Source: Candidatus Altimarinota bacterium (GTDB taxonomy: Bacteria > Patescibacteriota > Gracilibacteria > JANQMV01). From it: a stretch of 37,210 bases of DNA. This document shows positions 8,815 through 16,829 of this stretch, one piece after another; within the stretch, counting starts at the first letter, position 1; every line of letters begins with the position of its first letter. The position numbers were made by a program, and so were the translations under genes. The notes below the pieces were generated by a model. The model had not been told where the DNA came from. It made no database searches and saw nothing but the letters and a program-made list of their open reading frames with translations. Where the stretch lies: NCBI GenBank assembly GCA_028279865.1, contig JANQMV010000041.1:1-37210 (forward strand), written 5' to 3'.

Positions 8815-9966
8815 ATGAAAAAATTTCTCTTAACTTTCATTGGATTTTTTTTCCTTTCTTATTTCTCCCAAGCTTTATCTTTTTCTGATATTCCTAAAGA
8901 ACATTACTGCTACGAAGCCGTCAAAGAATTATCAGACGAAGGAATCATCAGTGGATATGAAGACAATACCTTTAAGCCAAGTAAGGTTATTAATCGCGCT
9001 GAATTTTTAAAAATAACAATTGGCGTACTTGATTTAAATTCCAAAGATTTTGACCCTTCTCAGGGTAAATTGAAAAATGAGTACCAAAATTGTTTTAAAG
9101 ATGTGGGGAATGAATGGTTTGCCCCTTATATTTGCTATGCGAAAGAGCAAGATTGGGTAGGCGGTTATCCCGATAAAACCTTTCGTCCTGGTAATAACAT
9201 AAATTTTGGAGAAGCTTTTGCTATTTTAGGCAGGATTTTTGAATTAAATGTTGAAGGTTTTGATAAAAAAGAGTGGTACTATCCTTACCAGCGCTATCTT
9301 GATATTTTCAATTTAGTTGGCGACATAGAGCAATCTATCTCTTTTCAAGTGAATCGCGGAGAAATGGTGAATTTGGTTTATCAGATCAGAGAACACCTTG
9401 ATTGCACTGAAGATCAAGAAATAGAAAAAGAAATCGCAAAGCAAAAAAGATTGGAGGAATTTAAGGTTGAAGTTTTCCATTTAGTTAATACAGCACGAAT
9501 TAAAAATGGACTTAACCCGCTTGTCTATAATATTCAATTGGAAAAAACAGCTCAAATGCATGCTGAAGATATGGTCAAACGGGATTTCTTCGCACATGTG
9601 AACCCTGATGGTATAGATGTAATGACACGTGTAAAAACATATAAATATGATCAAAGAGATGTCGGTGAAAATATTGCCTTAGGACAAATAAATCCGGATG
9701 AAGTTATGGAAAATTGGCTAAACTCACCTCCGCATCGTAAAAATTTGTTAAAGAGTAATTTTACGGAAATGGGAGTCGGGGTAACCGAAGCAGAACCCGG
9801 TGAAGATGTTGAAGTTTATGGATATTCCTGGGTTCAGGTTTTTGGAAAACCCTGTGAAGAAAGAGATAATATGATTGGTTGTACGACTCGTTCGGATTAT
9901 CAGGAAAGGAATGCGGATGATGAGATTGAATCCAATCGCTGGGAGTCGCCGTATAAGTGGTATTAG
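8815..9966 (+). CDS. SLH-domain and CAP/SCP-domain surface protein
   Basis: A 383-aa secreted protein. Residues 1-21 form a signal peptide. Residues about 22-190 carry SLH repeats: IISGYEDNTFKPSKVINRAEF and WVGGYPDKTFRPGNNINF mark two clear repeats, and a third, degenerate copy follows. SLH domains usually hold proteins to the cell wall or S-layer glycan. Residues about 218-345 are a CAP (SCP/PR-1, YkwD-type) domain with LVNTARIKNGLNPL, HAEDM (His249), FFAHVNPDG (His261), GENIALG (Glu285) and WLNSPPHRKNLL (His307), matching the CAP cavity His/Glu set. The C-terminus is short and charged. The bacterial CAP role is unsettled; binding of wall or lipid ligands is likely. Stop is TAG. ATG start at 8815 with an AT-rich leader lacking a Shine-Dalgarno sequence. 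Confidence 0.92.
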   Translation: MKKFLLTFIGFFFLSYFSQALSFSDIPKEHYCYEAVKELSDEGIISGYEDNTFKPSKVINRAEFLKITIGVLDLNSKDFDPSQGKLKNEYQNCFKDVGNEWFAPYICYAKEQDWVGGYPDKTFRPGNNINFGEAFAILGRIFELNVEGFDKKEWYYPYQRYLDIFNLVGDIEQSISFQVNRGEMVNLVYQIREHLDCTEDQEIEKEIAKQKRLEEFKVEVFHLVNTARIKNGLNPLVYNIQLEKTAQMHAEDMVKRDFFAHVNPDGIDVMTRVKTYKYDQRDVGENIALGQINPDEVMENWLNSPPHRKNLLKSNFTEMGVGVTEAEPGEDVEVYGYSWVQVFGKPCEERDNMIGCTTRSDYQERNADDEIESNRWESPYKWY

Positions 9967-10087
9967 CCAAGCTTTGTCTGAGGATTATAGATAATAAATT
10001 GTAAATTTATTTTAAAACTAGTTGACACAAGGAGGCTTTGTTGCCAAAAAGTTTTGACAATGTTCTGGTAGTATTTAAAATGGGCTT
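9967..10087. other. Intergenic leader before the hairpin-rich region
   Basis: The left part of a 629-bp protein-gene-free interval (9967-10595). It is AT-rich and contains a sigma70-like promoter (annotated separately) pointing into the hairpin array. No ORF of interest is seen on either strand. Confidence 0.4.
10054..10081 (+). promoter_or_regulatory. Promoter for the candidate ncRNA (TTGACA / TAAAAT)
   Basis: A perfect TTGACA at 10054-10059 is followed after 16 bp by TAAAAT at 10076-10081. Transcription would begin near 10088 and run to the terminator at 10548-10595. No protein gene lies between, which favours a noncoding RNA product. Confidence 0.45.
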
Positions 10088-10180
10088 GTAATATTTAGTA
10101 GTTATTTCCTAATAAAGCAATTTTCTTATGGAAAAGCTCGAATATTCGCTCTTTAAAAATGCAGCAGAATAATACAGAAT

Positions 10181-10234
10181 TTAAGGACAGGAATTAGGCT
10201 GTTTTTGCATAAACACCTTAATTCCTGTCCTTAA
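10181..10234. repeat. 16-bp perfect inverted repeat
   Basis: Arms ttaaggacaggaatta (10181-10196) and its exact reverse complement (10219-10234) enclose 22 nt that can pair further internally. It could be one helix of the candidate RNA or a small palindromic mobile repeat. Part of the arm, gacagg, recurs directly at 10238-10243. Confidence 0.6.
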
Positions 10235-10547
10235 GAGGACAGGCACCCCTGTGCGGGGTGAAAAAACCATTTATTTTTTTTCGTTTTTTTATGTTTTTTT
10301 GCAATCATACAAAAATGGTTGCAAAGTTTTTTTGTAAGGAAAGAGTTGATTTTTTACGTTTTTACAGACGTGTAAAAATGAAAAAAAGAAGCATAAATTC
10401 TTGTTTTGCGCAAACAAGAATTATGTTTATCTCTAATCCTGTCGGTAGGATGAGGGATGGAGGGAAGCATTCCTCCCAAAAAAAATCAACAAGGCAAGAG
10501 ACAAACCGAAGTCTTTTGCCTTTCCTTCAAAAAAATTGTTCTGCTGC

Positions 10548-10595
10548 AACCGGGAGACCTCAAACCTTATAAAGTCTCCCGGTTCAGCTTTTTTG
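10548..10595 (+). terminator. Intrinsic terminator (11-bp stem plus T tract)
   Basis: aaccgggagac (10548-10558) pairs perfectly with gtctcccggtt (10574-10584), followed by cagcttttttg. It is a strong plus-strand terminator with no protein gene upstream in that direction, supporting a transcribed RNA. It abuts the stop codon of the convergent minus-strand gene. Confidence 0.7.
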
Positions 10596-11864
10596 CTACA
10601 TCCTAAAGTATTTCATAAGCGCCCCCCCCCACATCCACATAAAAATCATAATAAAAGGGAAAAGTAAAGAATTTACAAAAAGAGAATGTACAAGTAAGCC
10701 AATTAGACCGCAAAAATAACCTAAATTCATACCTTGTAAAAAAATATCTGATTTGGTGCGAAAATTGCGGTAAACATTTTTTAAAAGTTGAAAAAGAAAA
10801 GAAAGAAATAAAATTAAGCCAATTGAACCAGTCGTAACCAAAAGAGTAAGCAAGCTCGAATCGATTCCCCCGGCACTATGAGATTTCCACTCGGTAAAAC
10901 CTCTTTTTGCTTGAATATAGCGCAACGTATTAAAGCCATGACCTAAAAAAGGTTTTTCCCTAAATAAATCAACTCCATCTTTCCAAGATTGAATTCTAAA
11001 TCTTGCTGTTGCATCAGGAGTACTGACGCTATAAGGGTTAAAAATAGACTGAGCGGACTGGTATGCGTCTACGACTCTTTTTTGAATTCTGTCGGAAAAA
11101 CTAAAAATAAGAACAACAGAAATAATTCCAACGACAAAAAGTTTACGTGAAGCGATTAAAGTTAAAAAAAACATTGCGCTGAGAAAAGCTAAGTAAGCAC
11201 TGCGTGAATAGGTCAGAAGTAAGCCGAATAAGGTCAGGAAAAAAATTGTTCCTAAAAAAAGATTTCTTTTTGATTTAAAAAAGAGTATTAAGTTTTTCGC
11301 TCTTTCAAACTTTAGAATCAAAACACCTCCTATCAAACTTAAAATAAAGGCAAAAAAACCTCCCAAGAAGTTAGGATCAAACCAAGTCGAAAGCATTCTG
11401 CCTATATGAGGATCCCAGCCTTTTTCCTGCATTCGCAATACTTCAAAATTAGGGAAAAACTTAAGCTGTAAAAATCCTAAGAGGACAAGAGCTAAAGTTG
11501 TCAATATAGTGATATTGAAGAAAGCCGACTGTTGTTTTGAAAAATCCTGTAAAATCCAAAAAAGCGAAAGATAAGCAAAAAACCGAATAAAATAAAACAA
11601 ACTGATTAAACTGTCATGAGAGGGGAGAGTGTAAAGATTGAATAAAAGAGAAACGAAAGTAAACCCCAAAAAAGCAATGAGCGTAAGGTTAATTTTATTC
11701 AGAGTGACTTTTTTTTGTCTTGTGATGAGTTGAACCAGCCAAACTATTCCAATAATTCCCAAAATTAAATCACTGGCAAGTATGCCGGTTCCTTGAAGAT
11801 AAGGAATTCTGAAGAGTTGTCCGCCGGTTGTAGAAAAAATTAAAAGGAAAAGGAGATATTTCAT
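10596..11864 (-). CDS. O-antigen ligase / polymerase-like membrane protein
   Basis: A polytopic inner-membrane protein of about 422 aa in the Wzy_C / O-antigen ligase-like superfamily, with roughly ten to twelve hydrophobic segments. Family-type features include a periplasmic loop region with RFRIQSWKDGVDLFREKPF followed by LGHGFNT, then an HSAGGIDSSLLTLLVTTGSIG segment before the final membrane helices; this R...W...GHG...H pattern is typical of the catalytic loop. Such proteins join or polymerise undecaprenyl-linked glycans, or transfer glycans to proteins such as pilins; which one cannot be told here. The frame is open from a TTG at 11870, but the ATG at 11862-11864 (MKYLLFLL) is preferred. 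Stop is TAG. No neighbouring glycosyltransferases are present in the window. Confidence 0.82.
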   Translation of the reverse strand: MKYLLFLLIFSTTGGQLFRIPYLQGTGILASDLILGIIGIVWLVQLITRQKKVTLNKINLTLIAFLGFTFVSLLFNLYTLPSHDSLISLFYFIRFFAYLSLFWILQDFSKQQSAFFNITILTTLALVLLGFLQLKFFPNFEVLRMQEKGWDPHIGRMLSTWFDPNFLGGFFAFILSLIGGVLILKFERAKNLILFFKSKRNLFLGTIFFLTLFGLLLTYSRSAYLAFLSAMFFLTLIASRKLFVVGIISVVLIFSFSDRIQKRVVDAYQSAQSIFNPYSVSTPDATARFRIQSWKDGVDLFREKPFLGHGFNTLRYIQAKRGFTEWKSHSAGGIDSSLLTLLVTTGSIGLILFLSFLFQLLKNVYRNFRTKSDIFLQGMNLGYFCGLIGLLVHSLFVNSLLFPFIMIFMWMWGGALMKYFRM

Positions 11865-11961
11865 GTACAAGATTTATCTGACCAAATCTTACATTAGATT
11901 ATCCCTAACCTGAAATACTTTTTTCTTTCTTCTGATCTTTTATGATTCTGCGATAAATTAC

Positions 11962-12696
11962 TTATTTAACCCATTTTAATAAAGTTTCTTCTCTTGTACT
12001 CATCAGTTCAGCAAGTTGAGCTTTAATGTCAGTTATCTCTCCTTCCAAAGCAAGTCTTTGTAAAATACATTGATTAAGTCTGATCATAAGACTCTCAACA
12101 ATGTATGGTTCTTCAGGATAATCATTAATTGAGGGCAGTTCAGTTAACTCCTTTAAGTCAAAATTTTCTTTTTTTACCTTATCATAAAGAGCAGTATTGT
12201 ATTTTTTAAGAAAGGTTAAAGAAGGGGAGAGTTTTAAATAGGAAGAATCAAAACGGTCTCGGCTACTGCTTGGTAAAAATGACAAAGCAAAAACACTCTC
12301 TCTTATTTTTTCATTTATTTCATAGATTTTTTCTGCTATTTCACAAAAGTTTGCTAATTTTTCTCTGAAAAATTTTCTTAAATTAAGCAAGTGGCTTCTT
12401 TCTCCAAATTCAAGTTTAGGCACAAAAGTTTCTGAGGATTTTTCCAAGCTAATATTTTTTTCCATTCTTTTAGTTAAGATGGAGCGAAGGGTGCTTATTG
12501 CTGAAAGGATATTTTCTTTAATCTCACTTTCATTCTCTGAATCAGCTTCCAGCCCGCATAACACTTCTTCTAAACGAAAAAAAGTCGGCAATAGTTCTTC
12601 TTTAATACCTAGAATAAAAGCGTTTATCTGATCTAATTTGCTAAGAGCGTCCTGTTCAATTTCTACTACTCCTATTGCTGTACTCTCTTTCTCCAT
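11962..12696 (-). CDS. Hypothetical helical protein, 244 aa
   Basis: No family is recognised. The protein is soluble, charged and predominantly helical, with Leu-rich heptad stretches over about residues 20-75 and 100-145 and a final helix (about 205-244). There is no signal peptide, membrane segment or cysteine-rich motif. ATG start at 12694-12696, no Shine-Dalgarno sequence. It is transcribed divergently from the mscS gene and lies 97 bp upstream of the Wzy-like gene, with which it may be co-transcribed. Like the 8166-8690 product it belongs to the helical, orphan class of proteins. Function unknown. Confidence 0.6.
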   Translation of the reverse strand: MEKESTAIGVVEIEQDALSKLDQINAFILGIKEELLPTFFRLEEVLCGLEADSENESEIKENILSAISTLRSILTKRMEKNISLEKSSETFVPKLEFGERSHLLNLRKFFREKLANFCEIAEKIYEINEKIRESVFALSFLPSSSRDRFDSSYLKLSPSLTFLKKYNTALYDKVKKENFDLKELTELPSINDYPEEPYIVESLMIRLNQCILQRLALEGEITDIKAQLAELMSTREETLLKWVK

Positions 12697-12843
12697 ATTG
12701 TTTTGCTTCTAAAAGAAATAAAAATGTAGTTTCTGACAAGGTAATGACATGATTTACTTAAAAAGTCAACAAAAAGTAATTGAAGAGATTTCTAAATAAA
12801 TCTTCTTGTTGAACAAAAAAGAGATTTTTTCAAAGTTCATGAC

Positions 12844-12871
12844 TTGATTTTTGGAAAGTAGGGGATAGAAT
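12844..12871 (+). promoter_or_regulatory. Promoter for mscS (TTGATT / TAGAAT)
   Basis: TTGATT at 12844-12849, 16-bp spacer, TAGAAT at 12866-12871, about 38 bp before the mscS start codon. Confidence 0.45.
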
Positions 12872-12909
12872 ATACTTGAAAAGCAGCATGTCTTAAAAAA
12901 ATAAATCCC

Positions 12910-13962
12910 ATGGATTTTTCAACAATACTTTCACAAGTCTATTTTGAAAATTCGGTACAAACCTATTTAATTGCTTTGGGCATAGTTATCGGAGCAAGAA
13001 TAATCGCAAAAATCGCTAAATATATTTTAGAGAATAAACTTGCCCAATGGGCTAAGAAAACGGAAAACAAAATTGATGATTTAATTGTTGATGTGCTTTT
13101 ACGTCCTGTTGCCTTTCTTATTACAATTTTTGGAGTTTATATTGCTGTTGATTTTATCTTTTTACCGGAAGGACTTGAAAAATGGCTAAAGGTCTTTTTA
13201 CAGATCTTAATTGCCTTAAAAGTTACAGCAAGCCTTTCATACCTGCTTTCTCTGATTATTGACTACTACTTTGATAATAATTGCAATCTTAAAGACAATA
13301 CCAATTTACGTGCAATGTCAAAAATTGCTGTAAAAATACTTCTCTGGATTATTGTTTTTATACTCGTAGTTACAAACTTGGGATACAATCTAAATTCTCT
13401 TATTGCCGGACTTGGGATAGGAGGAGTAGCAATCGCCTTAGCTGTAAAAGGAATTTTAGAAGATATTTTCAGTTCTGCTTCAATCTATATAGATCGTCCT
13501 TTCCAAATAGGGGACTATATTATCTTTGGCACAGATAGCGGTACCGTGAAATCAATTGGGATGAAAACAACACGCCTACAAACATTGCAAGGAGAAGAAC
13601 TTGTAATTCCCAATGCAAGTCTCACAAGCAATAACATACAAAATTTCCGTAAACTAAAGAAAAGGAGAGTTTCTTTTCAAATCGGTATTCTTTATGAAAC
13701 ACCTCTAGCAAAGGTGAAAAAACTTCCGGAGACAATAGAAAAGATCATTGAGAATCAGGATAATGCTACTTTTGATCGTGCTTTCTTTACGACATTTGGT
13801 GACTTTAGTTTGATTTACGAAATTGTCTATTACGTTGATTCGGGTGATATTAAAGAATATTTGGCAGTTCAGCAATCAATTAATTTTGAGTTGATGAATA
13901 AATTTGAAAAGGAAAAAATTGAATTTGCCTATCCTACGCAAAAAGTTTTTGTGGCTAAATAA
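12910..13962 (+). CDS. MscS-family small-conductance mechanosensitive channel
   Basis: A 350-aa homolog of MscS (286 aa in E. coli), a heptameric inner-membrane channel that opens under membrane tension and releases solutes in hypo-osmotic shock. Hydrophobic segments lie near residues 15-35, 65-90, 92-115 and 138-160. The pore helix reads GLGIGGVAIALAVKG followed by LEDIF, the Gly/Ala-rich MscS TM3. The cytoplasmic beta domain shows DRPFQIGDYI, GTVKSIGMKTTRLQTLQG and VIPNASL, and the alpha-beta C-terminal domain follows. The extra N-terminal helix makes it a somewhat longer MscS-like member. ATG at 12910 with the promoter just upstream. A tRNA-Val gene starts 28 bp after the stop and may share the transcript. 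Confidence 0.94.
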   Translation: MDFSTILSQVYFENSVQTYLIALGIVIGARIIAKIAKYILENKLAQWAKKTENKIDDLIVDVLLRPVAFLITIFGVYIAVDFIFLPEGLEKWLKVFLQILIALKVTASLSYLLSLIIDYYFDNNCNLKDNTNLRAMSKIAVKILLWIIVFILVVTNLGYNLNSLIAGLGIGGVAIALAVKGILEDIFSSASIYIDRPFQIGDYIIFGTDSGTVKSIGMKTTRLQTLQGEELVIPNASLTSNNIQNFRKLKKRRVSFQIGILYETPLAKVKKLPETIEKIIENQDNATFDRAFFTTFGDFSLIYEIVYYVDSGDIKEYLAVQQSINFELMNKFEKEKIEFAYPTQKVFVAK

Positions 13963-13990
13963 ATAATTGAAAAATTCCAGATGCTTTTAT

Positions 13991-14067
<77 letters not shown>

Positions 14068-14096
14068 TTTTTAGCTTATCTAAAGCAAAAAACATC

Positions 14097-14618
14097 ATGA
14101 GATTTGCAAGTAAACAAGACTTCCTTCAGACCATAGACAAAGAATGGACAAAGCTTTCGGATTATTTAGAAAAAATAACAGATGAAGAAATGCTTTTATT
14201 ACCTTTGGAAAGGAGTGGTTCCATGGCAAGAAGTGGAGATGATTGGTCTGCTAAAGACGTCTTGGCCCATTTACACGAATGGCATAACATGACTTTGGCT
14301 TGGTATGAAAGTGGCCTCCATGGTCAGCCCGACATACCCGCTAAAGGTTACACATGGAAGACAGCACCTGCTTTAAATCATGAAATTTACAAAAAATATA
14401 AAGATTATGATTTAGAAGAAATAAGACGACTTTTTACCAAAACACACAAAAAAACCAGGGAAATTGTAGAAATCTTAAGTGAAGCAGAGCTTCTGACCCC
14501 CGGGCAGTACCAGTGGACAGGCAAGCTACCTCTTGCTTCTTACTTTGCCGGTTCAACATTAAGTCACTATCGTTGGGCTTTTACGACAATTAAAAAAATC
14601 ATCAAAAATTCAAAATAG
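14097..14618 (+). CDS. ClbS/DfsB family four-helix protein (DUF1706)
   Basis: A 173-aa protein of the ClbS/DfsB (DUF1706, DinB-like fold) family. It shows the typical start SKQDFLQTIDKEWTKL, the central WSAKDVLAHLHEWHNM helix, the aromatic GYTWKTAPALNHEIY segment, and the end SYFAGSTLSHYRWAFTTIKK. In E. coli, ClbS hydrolyses the cyclopropane warhead of colibactin and protects the producer; most homologs elsewhere have unknown substrates, so only the fold and family are claimed. It is cytosolic with no signal peptide. ATG start at 14097, 29 bp downstream of tRNA-Val. Stop is TAG. No natural-product cluster is nearby. Confidence 0.85.
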   Translation: MRFASKQDFLQTIDKEWTKLSDYLEKITDEEMLLLPLERSGSMARSGDDWSAKDVLAHLHEWHNMTLAWYESGLHGQPDIPAKGYTWKTAPALNHEIYKKYKDYDLEEIRRLFTKTHKKTREIVEILSEAELLTPGQYQWTGKLPLASYFAGSTLSHYRWAFTTIKKIIKNSK

Positions 14619-14632
14619 CTTCTAAAAAAAAA

Positions 14633-14971
14633 TTAGTGAACTGTTTCGCTGTAACCGGATTCAAATAATTCCGTTAATTTTTGATGCAAAGAACGGACAG
14701 ATTTTTTTATTTCTTCTTCTGAAGATAAACAATTCTCGATCATTTTTTCAATATTTTGAATAATTTTCTCGATATTTTGAATGATTTTCTCAATTTCTTG
14801 ACTCTCAGGGTAGTTCTCTAGGATTTCTTTGGTTTCCTCAATCATTGAAGTTAATTTATCATTTTCTAATACTGCCTCTGGTTTCATTGCTTGTTCAATA
14901 ACTGGTAAGATCGATTCTGTATAAGTTTTTTCCGGCATTTTTATTTTAATATTAAGAATTAGGTTCTTCAT
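14633..14971 (-). CDS. Small hypothetical protein with tandem repeat
   Basis: A 112-aa protein from the ATG at 14969-14971; a TTG 21 bp upstream (14992) keeps the frame open. No family is recognised. The middle contains tandem copies of an 8-residue unit, EKIIQNI repeated as EIEKIIQNIEKIIQNIEKMI, reflected in near-identical DNA repeats around 14741-14795. Repeat and flanks are helical and probably form a coiled coil. The extreme N-terminus (MKNLILNIKIKM) is weakly hydrophobic but not a convincing signal peptide. It ends tail-to-tail with the ClbS-like gene only 14 bp away. Function unknown. Confidence 0.5.
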   Translation of the reverse strand: MKNLILNIKIKMPEKTYTESILPVIEQAMKPEAVLENDKLTSMIEETKEILENYPESQEIEKIIQNIEKIIQNIEKMIENCLSSEEEIKKSVRSLHQKLTELFESGYSETVH

Positions 14972-15152
14972 ATTATTTTTTTTTCTAAGCAAGTCAATCC
15001 TATCTTTTAATTATTTTTCAAAAAAGTATGAACAAAATTTTTATACAAAATTTAAAGAGTAAAAATAAAGAACATGAACAAAAATAAAGTACAATTTTTA
15101 TATTTAATTTTCTTTTTAATAAGGGGTTTTTAAGAAAAAACATGAAAAAAGC

Positions 15153-15181
15153 TTGCATTATTTTTTTAGACAGTGTATAAA
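15153..15181 (+). promoter_or_regulatory. Promoter for the winged-helix regulator (TTGCAT / TATAAA)
   Basis: TTGCAT at 15153-15158, a 17-bp spacer, TATAAA at 15176-15181, 22 bp before the ATG. Transcripts would be nearly leaderless. Confidence 0.5.
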
Positions 15182-15203
15182 ACTTTTGCACATAAAAATA
15201 TAG

Positions 15204-15773
15204 ATGCTAAAAGAAATTTTCAGTTCAAATACACGGGTAAAATTACTCAATACTTTTCTTCTAAATCCGGACGATGAGTATTTCATACGTGAACTCACAC
15301 GCATGTTAGATGAGCAGATTAATTCTGTACGTCGCGAGTTGGACAATTTAAAAAAAGTTGGACTACTAAAAGCCCGTTCTAAAAATCGAAAAAAGTACTA
15401 TCACGTTAACAAAGATTTTGTTATTTTTAACGAACTTCGCAATATTTGCCTCAAAGCGAGTTCTTTTGATACAAACACAGTTAAACAAATAAAAAAACTG
15501 GGCAAATTCGATTTAATTGTCTTGTCAGGTGTCTTCCTCGGGGAAACAGAGACAAAACATGTTGACTTATTACTTGTCGGAGAAGTGGACAAAGCTGACT
15601 TGGAAAAATACCTTAAAAATGACCTTAAATTTGATCGTGAAGTAAAATATGCACTCATGACAAAAGAAGACTTCCTCTATCGTTTTAATCTAAACGATAA
15701 ATTTATCAAAGAAATGGTACGTAATGAACACAACATTATCCCGCTTAATAAGATTAAAGAATTAAAAGGATAA
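15204..15773 (+). CDS. Winged-helix regulator with nucleotidyltransferase-like C-terminus
   Basis: A 189-aa protein. Residues 1-75 form a winged helix: LKEIFSSNTRVKLLNTFLLNP, then the recognition-helix region RELTRMLDEQINSVRRELDNL and the wing LKARSKNRKKYYHVN, as in ArsR/MarR-like regulators. Residues about 95-180 resemble a minimal nucleotidyltransferase-like domain (KFDLIVLSGVF, then KHVDLLLVGEVDK with the D-x-L-L-V-G strand), probably catalytically degenerate because the paired GS...D-x-D motif is not clear. The combination is common in candidate-phyla genomes, with unknown targets. ATG start with a good promoter close by. The 3' end overlaps the convergent M24 peptidase gene by 12 bp. Confidence 0.75.
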   Translation: MLKEIFSSNTRVKLLNTFLLNPDDEYFIRELTRMLDEQINSVRRELDNLKKVGLLKARSKNRKKYYHVNKDFVIFNELRNICLKASSFDTNTVKQIKKLGKFDLIVLSGVFLGETETKHVDLLLVGEVDKADLEKYLKNDLKFDREVKYALMTKEDFLYRFNLNDKFIKEMVRNEHNIIPLNKIKELKG

Positions 15774-16802
15774 AACTAACTCATCAATTTTTTTTGTAAA
15801 TTTAGAAAGCCGTATGGCTTTTTTTTCTTGGTAAACAAATAAATCTTCCAAGCGGATTCCAAATTTATTTGGCAGATAAATTCCCGGCTCAATTGTAAAA
15901 ACAGCATTTTCTTCTAAGAGGTCTTTACTATAAATTGAAAGAGTGGGGAATTCATGTATTTCTAAGCCCACACCATGTCCAAGACTGTGAGTAAAAAAAT
16001 CTCCAAAGCCTTCATTTTCTATAAATTCCCTCGCAGCTCTATCAATCATTGAACAATCTTTTGTTTTACAAACTTCTTGAATTCCTTTGTTTTGAGCATT
16101 TAAAACAATTTCAAAAATTTCTTTTTGCTTCTTTGTGGGAGCTTTTGTAAAAAAAACACGCGTAATATCACTACAATAATTTTTGTACCTGATTCCCATG
16201 TCAATCAAAATCAAATCGCCTTTTTTTAATTTAGTATAATCTGGAGCATGATGAGGGTGAGCTGTATGTTTACCAAAATTTACGATTGATTTGAAAGACA
16301 TCTCCTCACCTCCATAAAGAAAGGCAAGTTCACGAATTTTCCATTGAACTTCTCTCTCGGTCATACCGATTTGGATAAAGCTTTTTAAATCTCCTAGAAT
16401 TTTGTCATTGATTTGAGCGGCTTTTTTGATTTTGACGATTTCATCTGCTTTTTTAGTTATTCTTAAATTTTCAATCAAATTTTGAGTCATTCTAAAACTT
16501 GTTTCCGGAAATTTTTTCTTTAATCTCTTGAGCTCGGAAACAGTTATTTTATCTGCTTCAAACCCAACTTTCTTACCCTTTAATTGAGTTTTTAGTTGCT
16601 TATAATCAAAAACCTTAATCTCTTTAAATACATGCTTTTTCGCTTCTGCCAAATAACGTCCATCCGTAAAAAGTTTAGTAGATCTCGGAGTGACCAATAA
16701 GTAAGCGAAACTACCCCAGAAGTTCGATAAATAGCCAATATTTTCTTTATAAGAAATTAAGAGAGCATTGATTTTCTTGTGATATAAGAATTTTTGAAGC
16801 AA
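15762..16802 (-). CDS. M24 family aminopeptidase P / Xaa-Pro peptidase
   Basis: A 346-aa metallopeptidase of the pita-bread fold, cytosolic, expected to remove N-terminal residues before proline or to act as a dipeptidase. Residues 1-115 are the creatinase-like N-terminal domain (NIGYLSNFWGS, TDGRYLAEA). The catalytic domain carries all five metal ligands: Asp201 (LIDMGIRY), Asp212 (SDITRVFF), His276 (HSLGHGVGLEIHE), Glu305 (TIEPGIY) and Glu319 (IRLED). Length fits bacterial PepQ/YpdF-type enzymes. The start is TTG at 16802; no ATG is available and an in-frame TAA lies nine codons upstream. It is the last gene of the run ruvA to M24 and begins 27 bp after the pseudopilin upstream of it. Confidence 0.93.
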   Translation of the reverse strand: MLQKFLYHKKINALLISYKENIGYLSNFWGSFAYLLVTPRSTKLFTDGRYLAEAKKHVFKEIKVFDYKQLKTQLKGKKVGFEADKITVSELKRLKKKFPETSFRMTQNLIENLRITKKADEIVKIKKAAQINDKILGDLKSFIQIGMTEREVQWKIRELAFLYGGEEMSFKSIVNFGKHTAHPHHAPDYTKLKKGDLILIDMGIRYKNYCSDITRVFFTKAPTKKQKEIFEIVLNAQNKGIQEVCKTKDCSMIDRAAREFIENEGFGDFFTHSLGHGVGLEIHEFPTLSIYSKDLLEENAVFTIEPGIYLPNKFGIRLEDLFVYQEKKAIRLSKFTKKIDELVLSF

Positions 16803-16829
16803 AGCGATTGGGAGTAAGAAAATGATGAT

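Larger units (their letters stand above)
10088..10595 (+). ncRNA. Candidate structured noncoding RNA, about 500 nt
   Basis: A chain of stem-loops is bounded by a promoter upstream and an intrinsic terminator downstream. Helices seen: a closing helix gcagcagaa (10161-10169) with ttctgctgc (10539-10547). Inside it are a 16-bp perfect stem (10181-10196 with 10219-10234), a 6-bp GC stem (10244-10249 with 10255-10260), gcaatcat with atggttgc (10301-10308, 10315-10322), tttttac with gtaaaaa (10359-10365, 10372-10378), an 11-bp stem (10396-10406 with 10412-10422), a 7-bp stem (10459-10465 with 10470-10476) and a 12-bp stem with one G-U pair (10491-10502 with 10511-10522). Long A and T runs separate them. 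It does not match RNase P, tmRNA, 6S or SRP signatures that I know. The 104-codon GTG frame inside looks accidental. Alternatives are a cluster of palindromic repeats or a MITE-like element. Confidence 0.5.

Noticed and set aside
10258-10572. 104-codon GTG-started ORF inside the hairpin array
   Set aside because: Its sequence is dictated by T-runs and palindromes (Phe/Lys-rich), with no family resemblance; it lies within the candidate RNA.
10088-10595. RNase P RNA as identity of the hairpin region
   Set aside because: The conserved P4 strands (GAGGAAAGTCC-like and ACAGAA-like) are not found in the proper places; only a weak GAGGACAGG resemblance exists.
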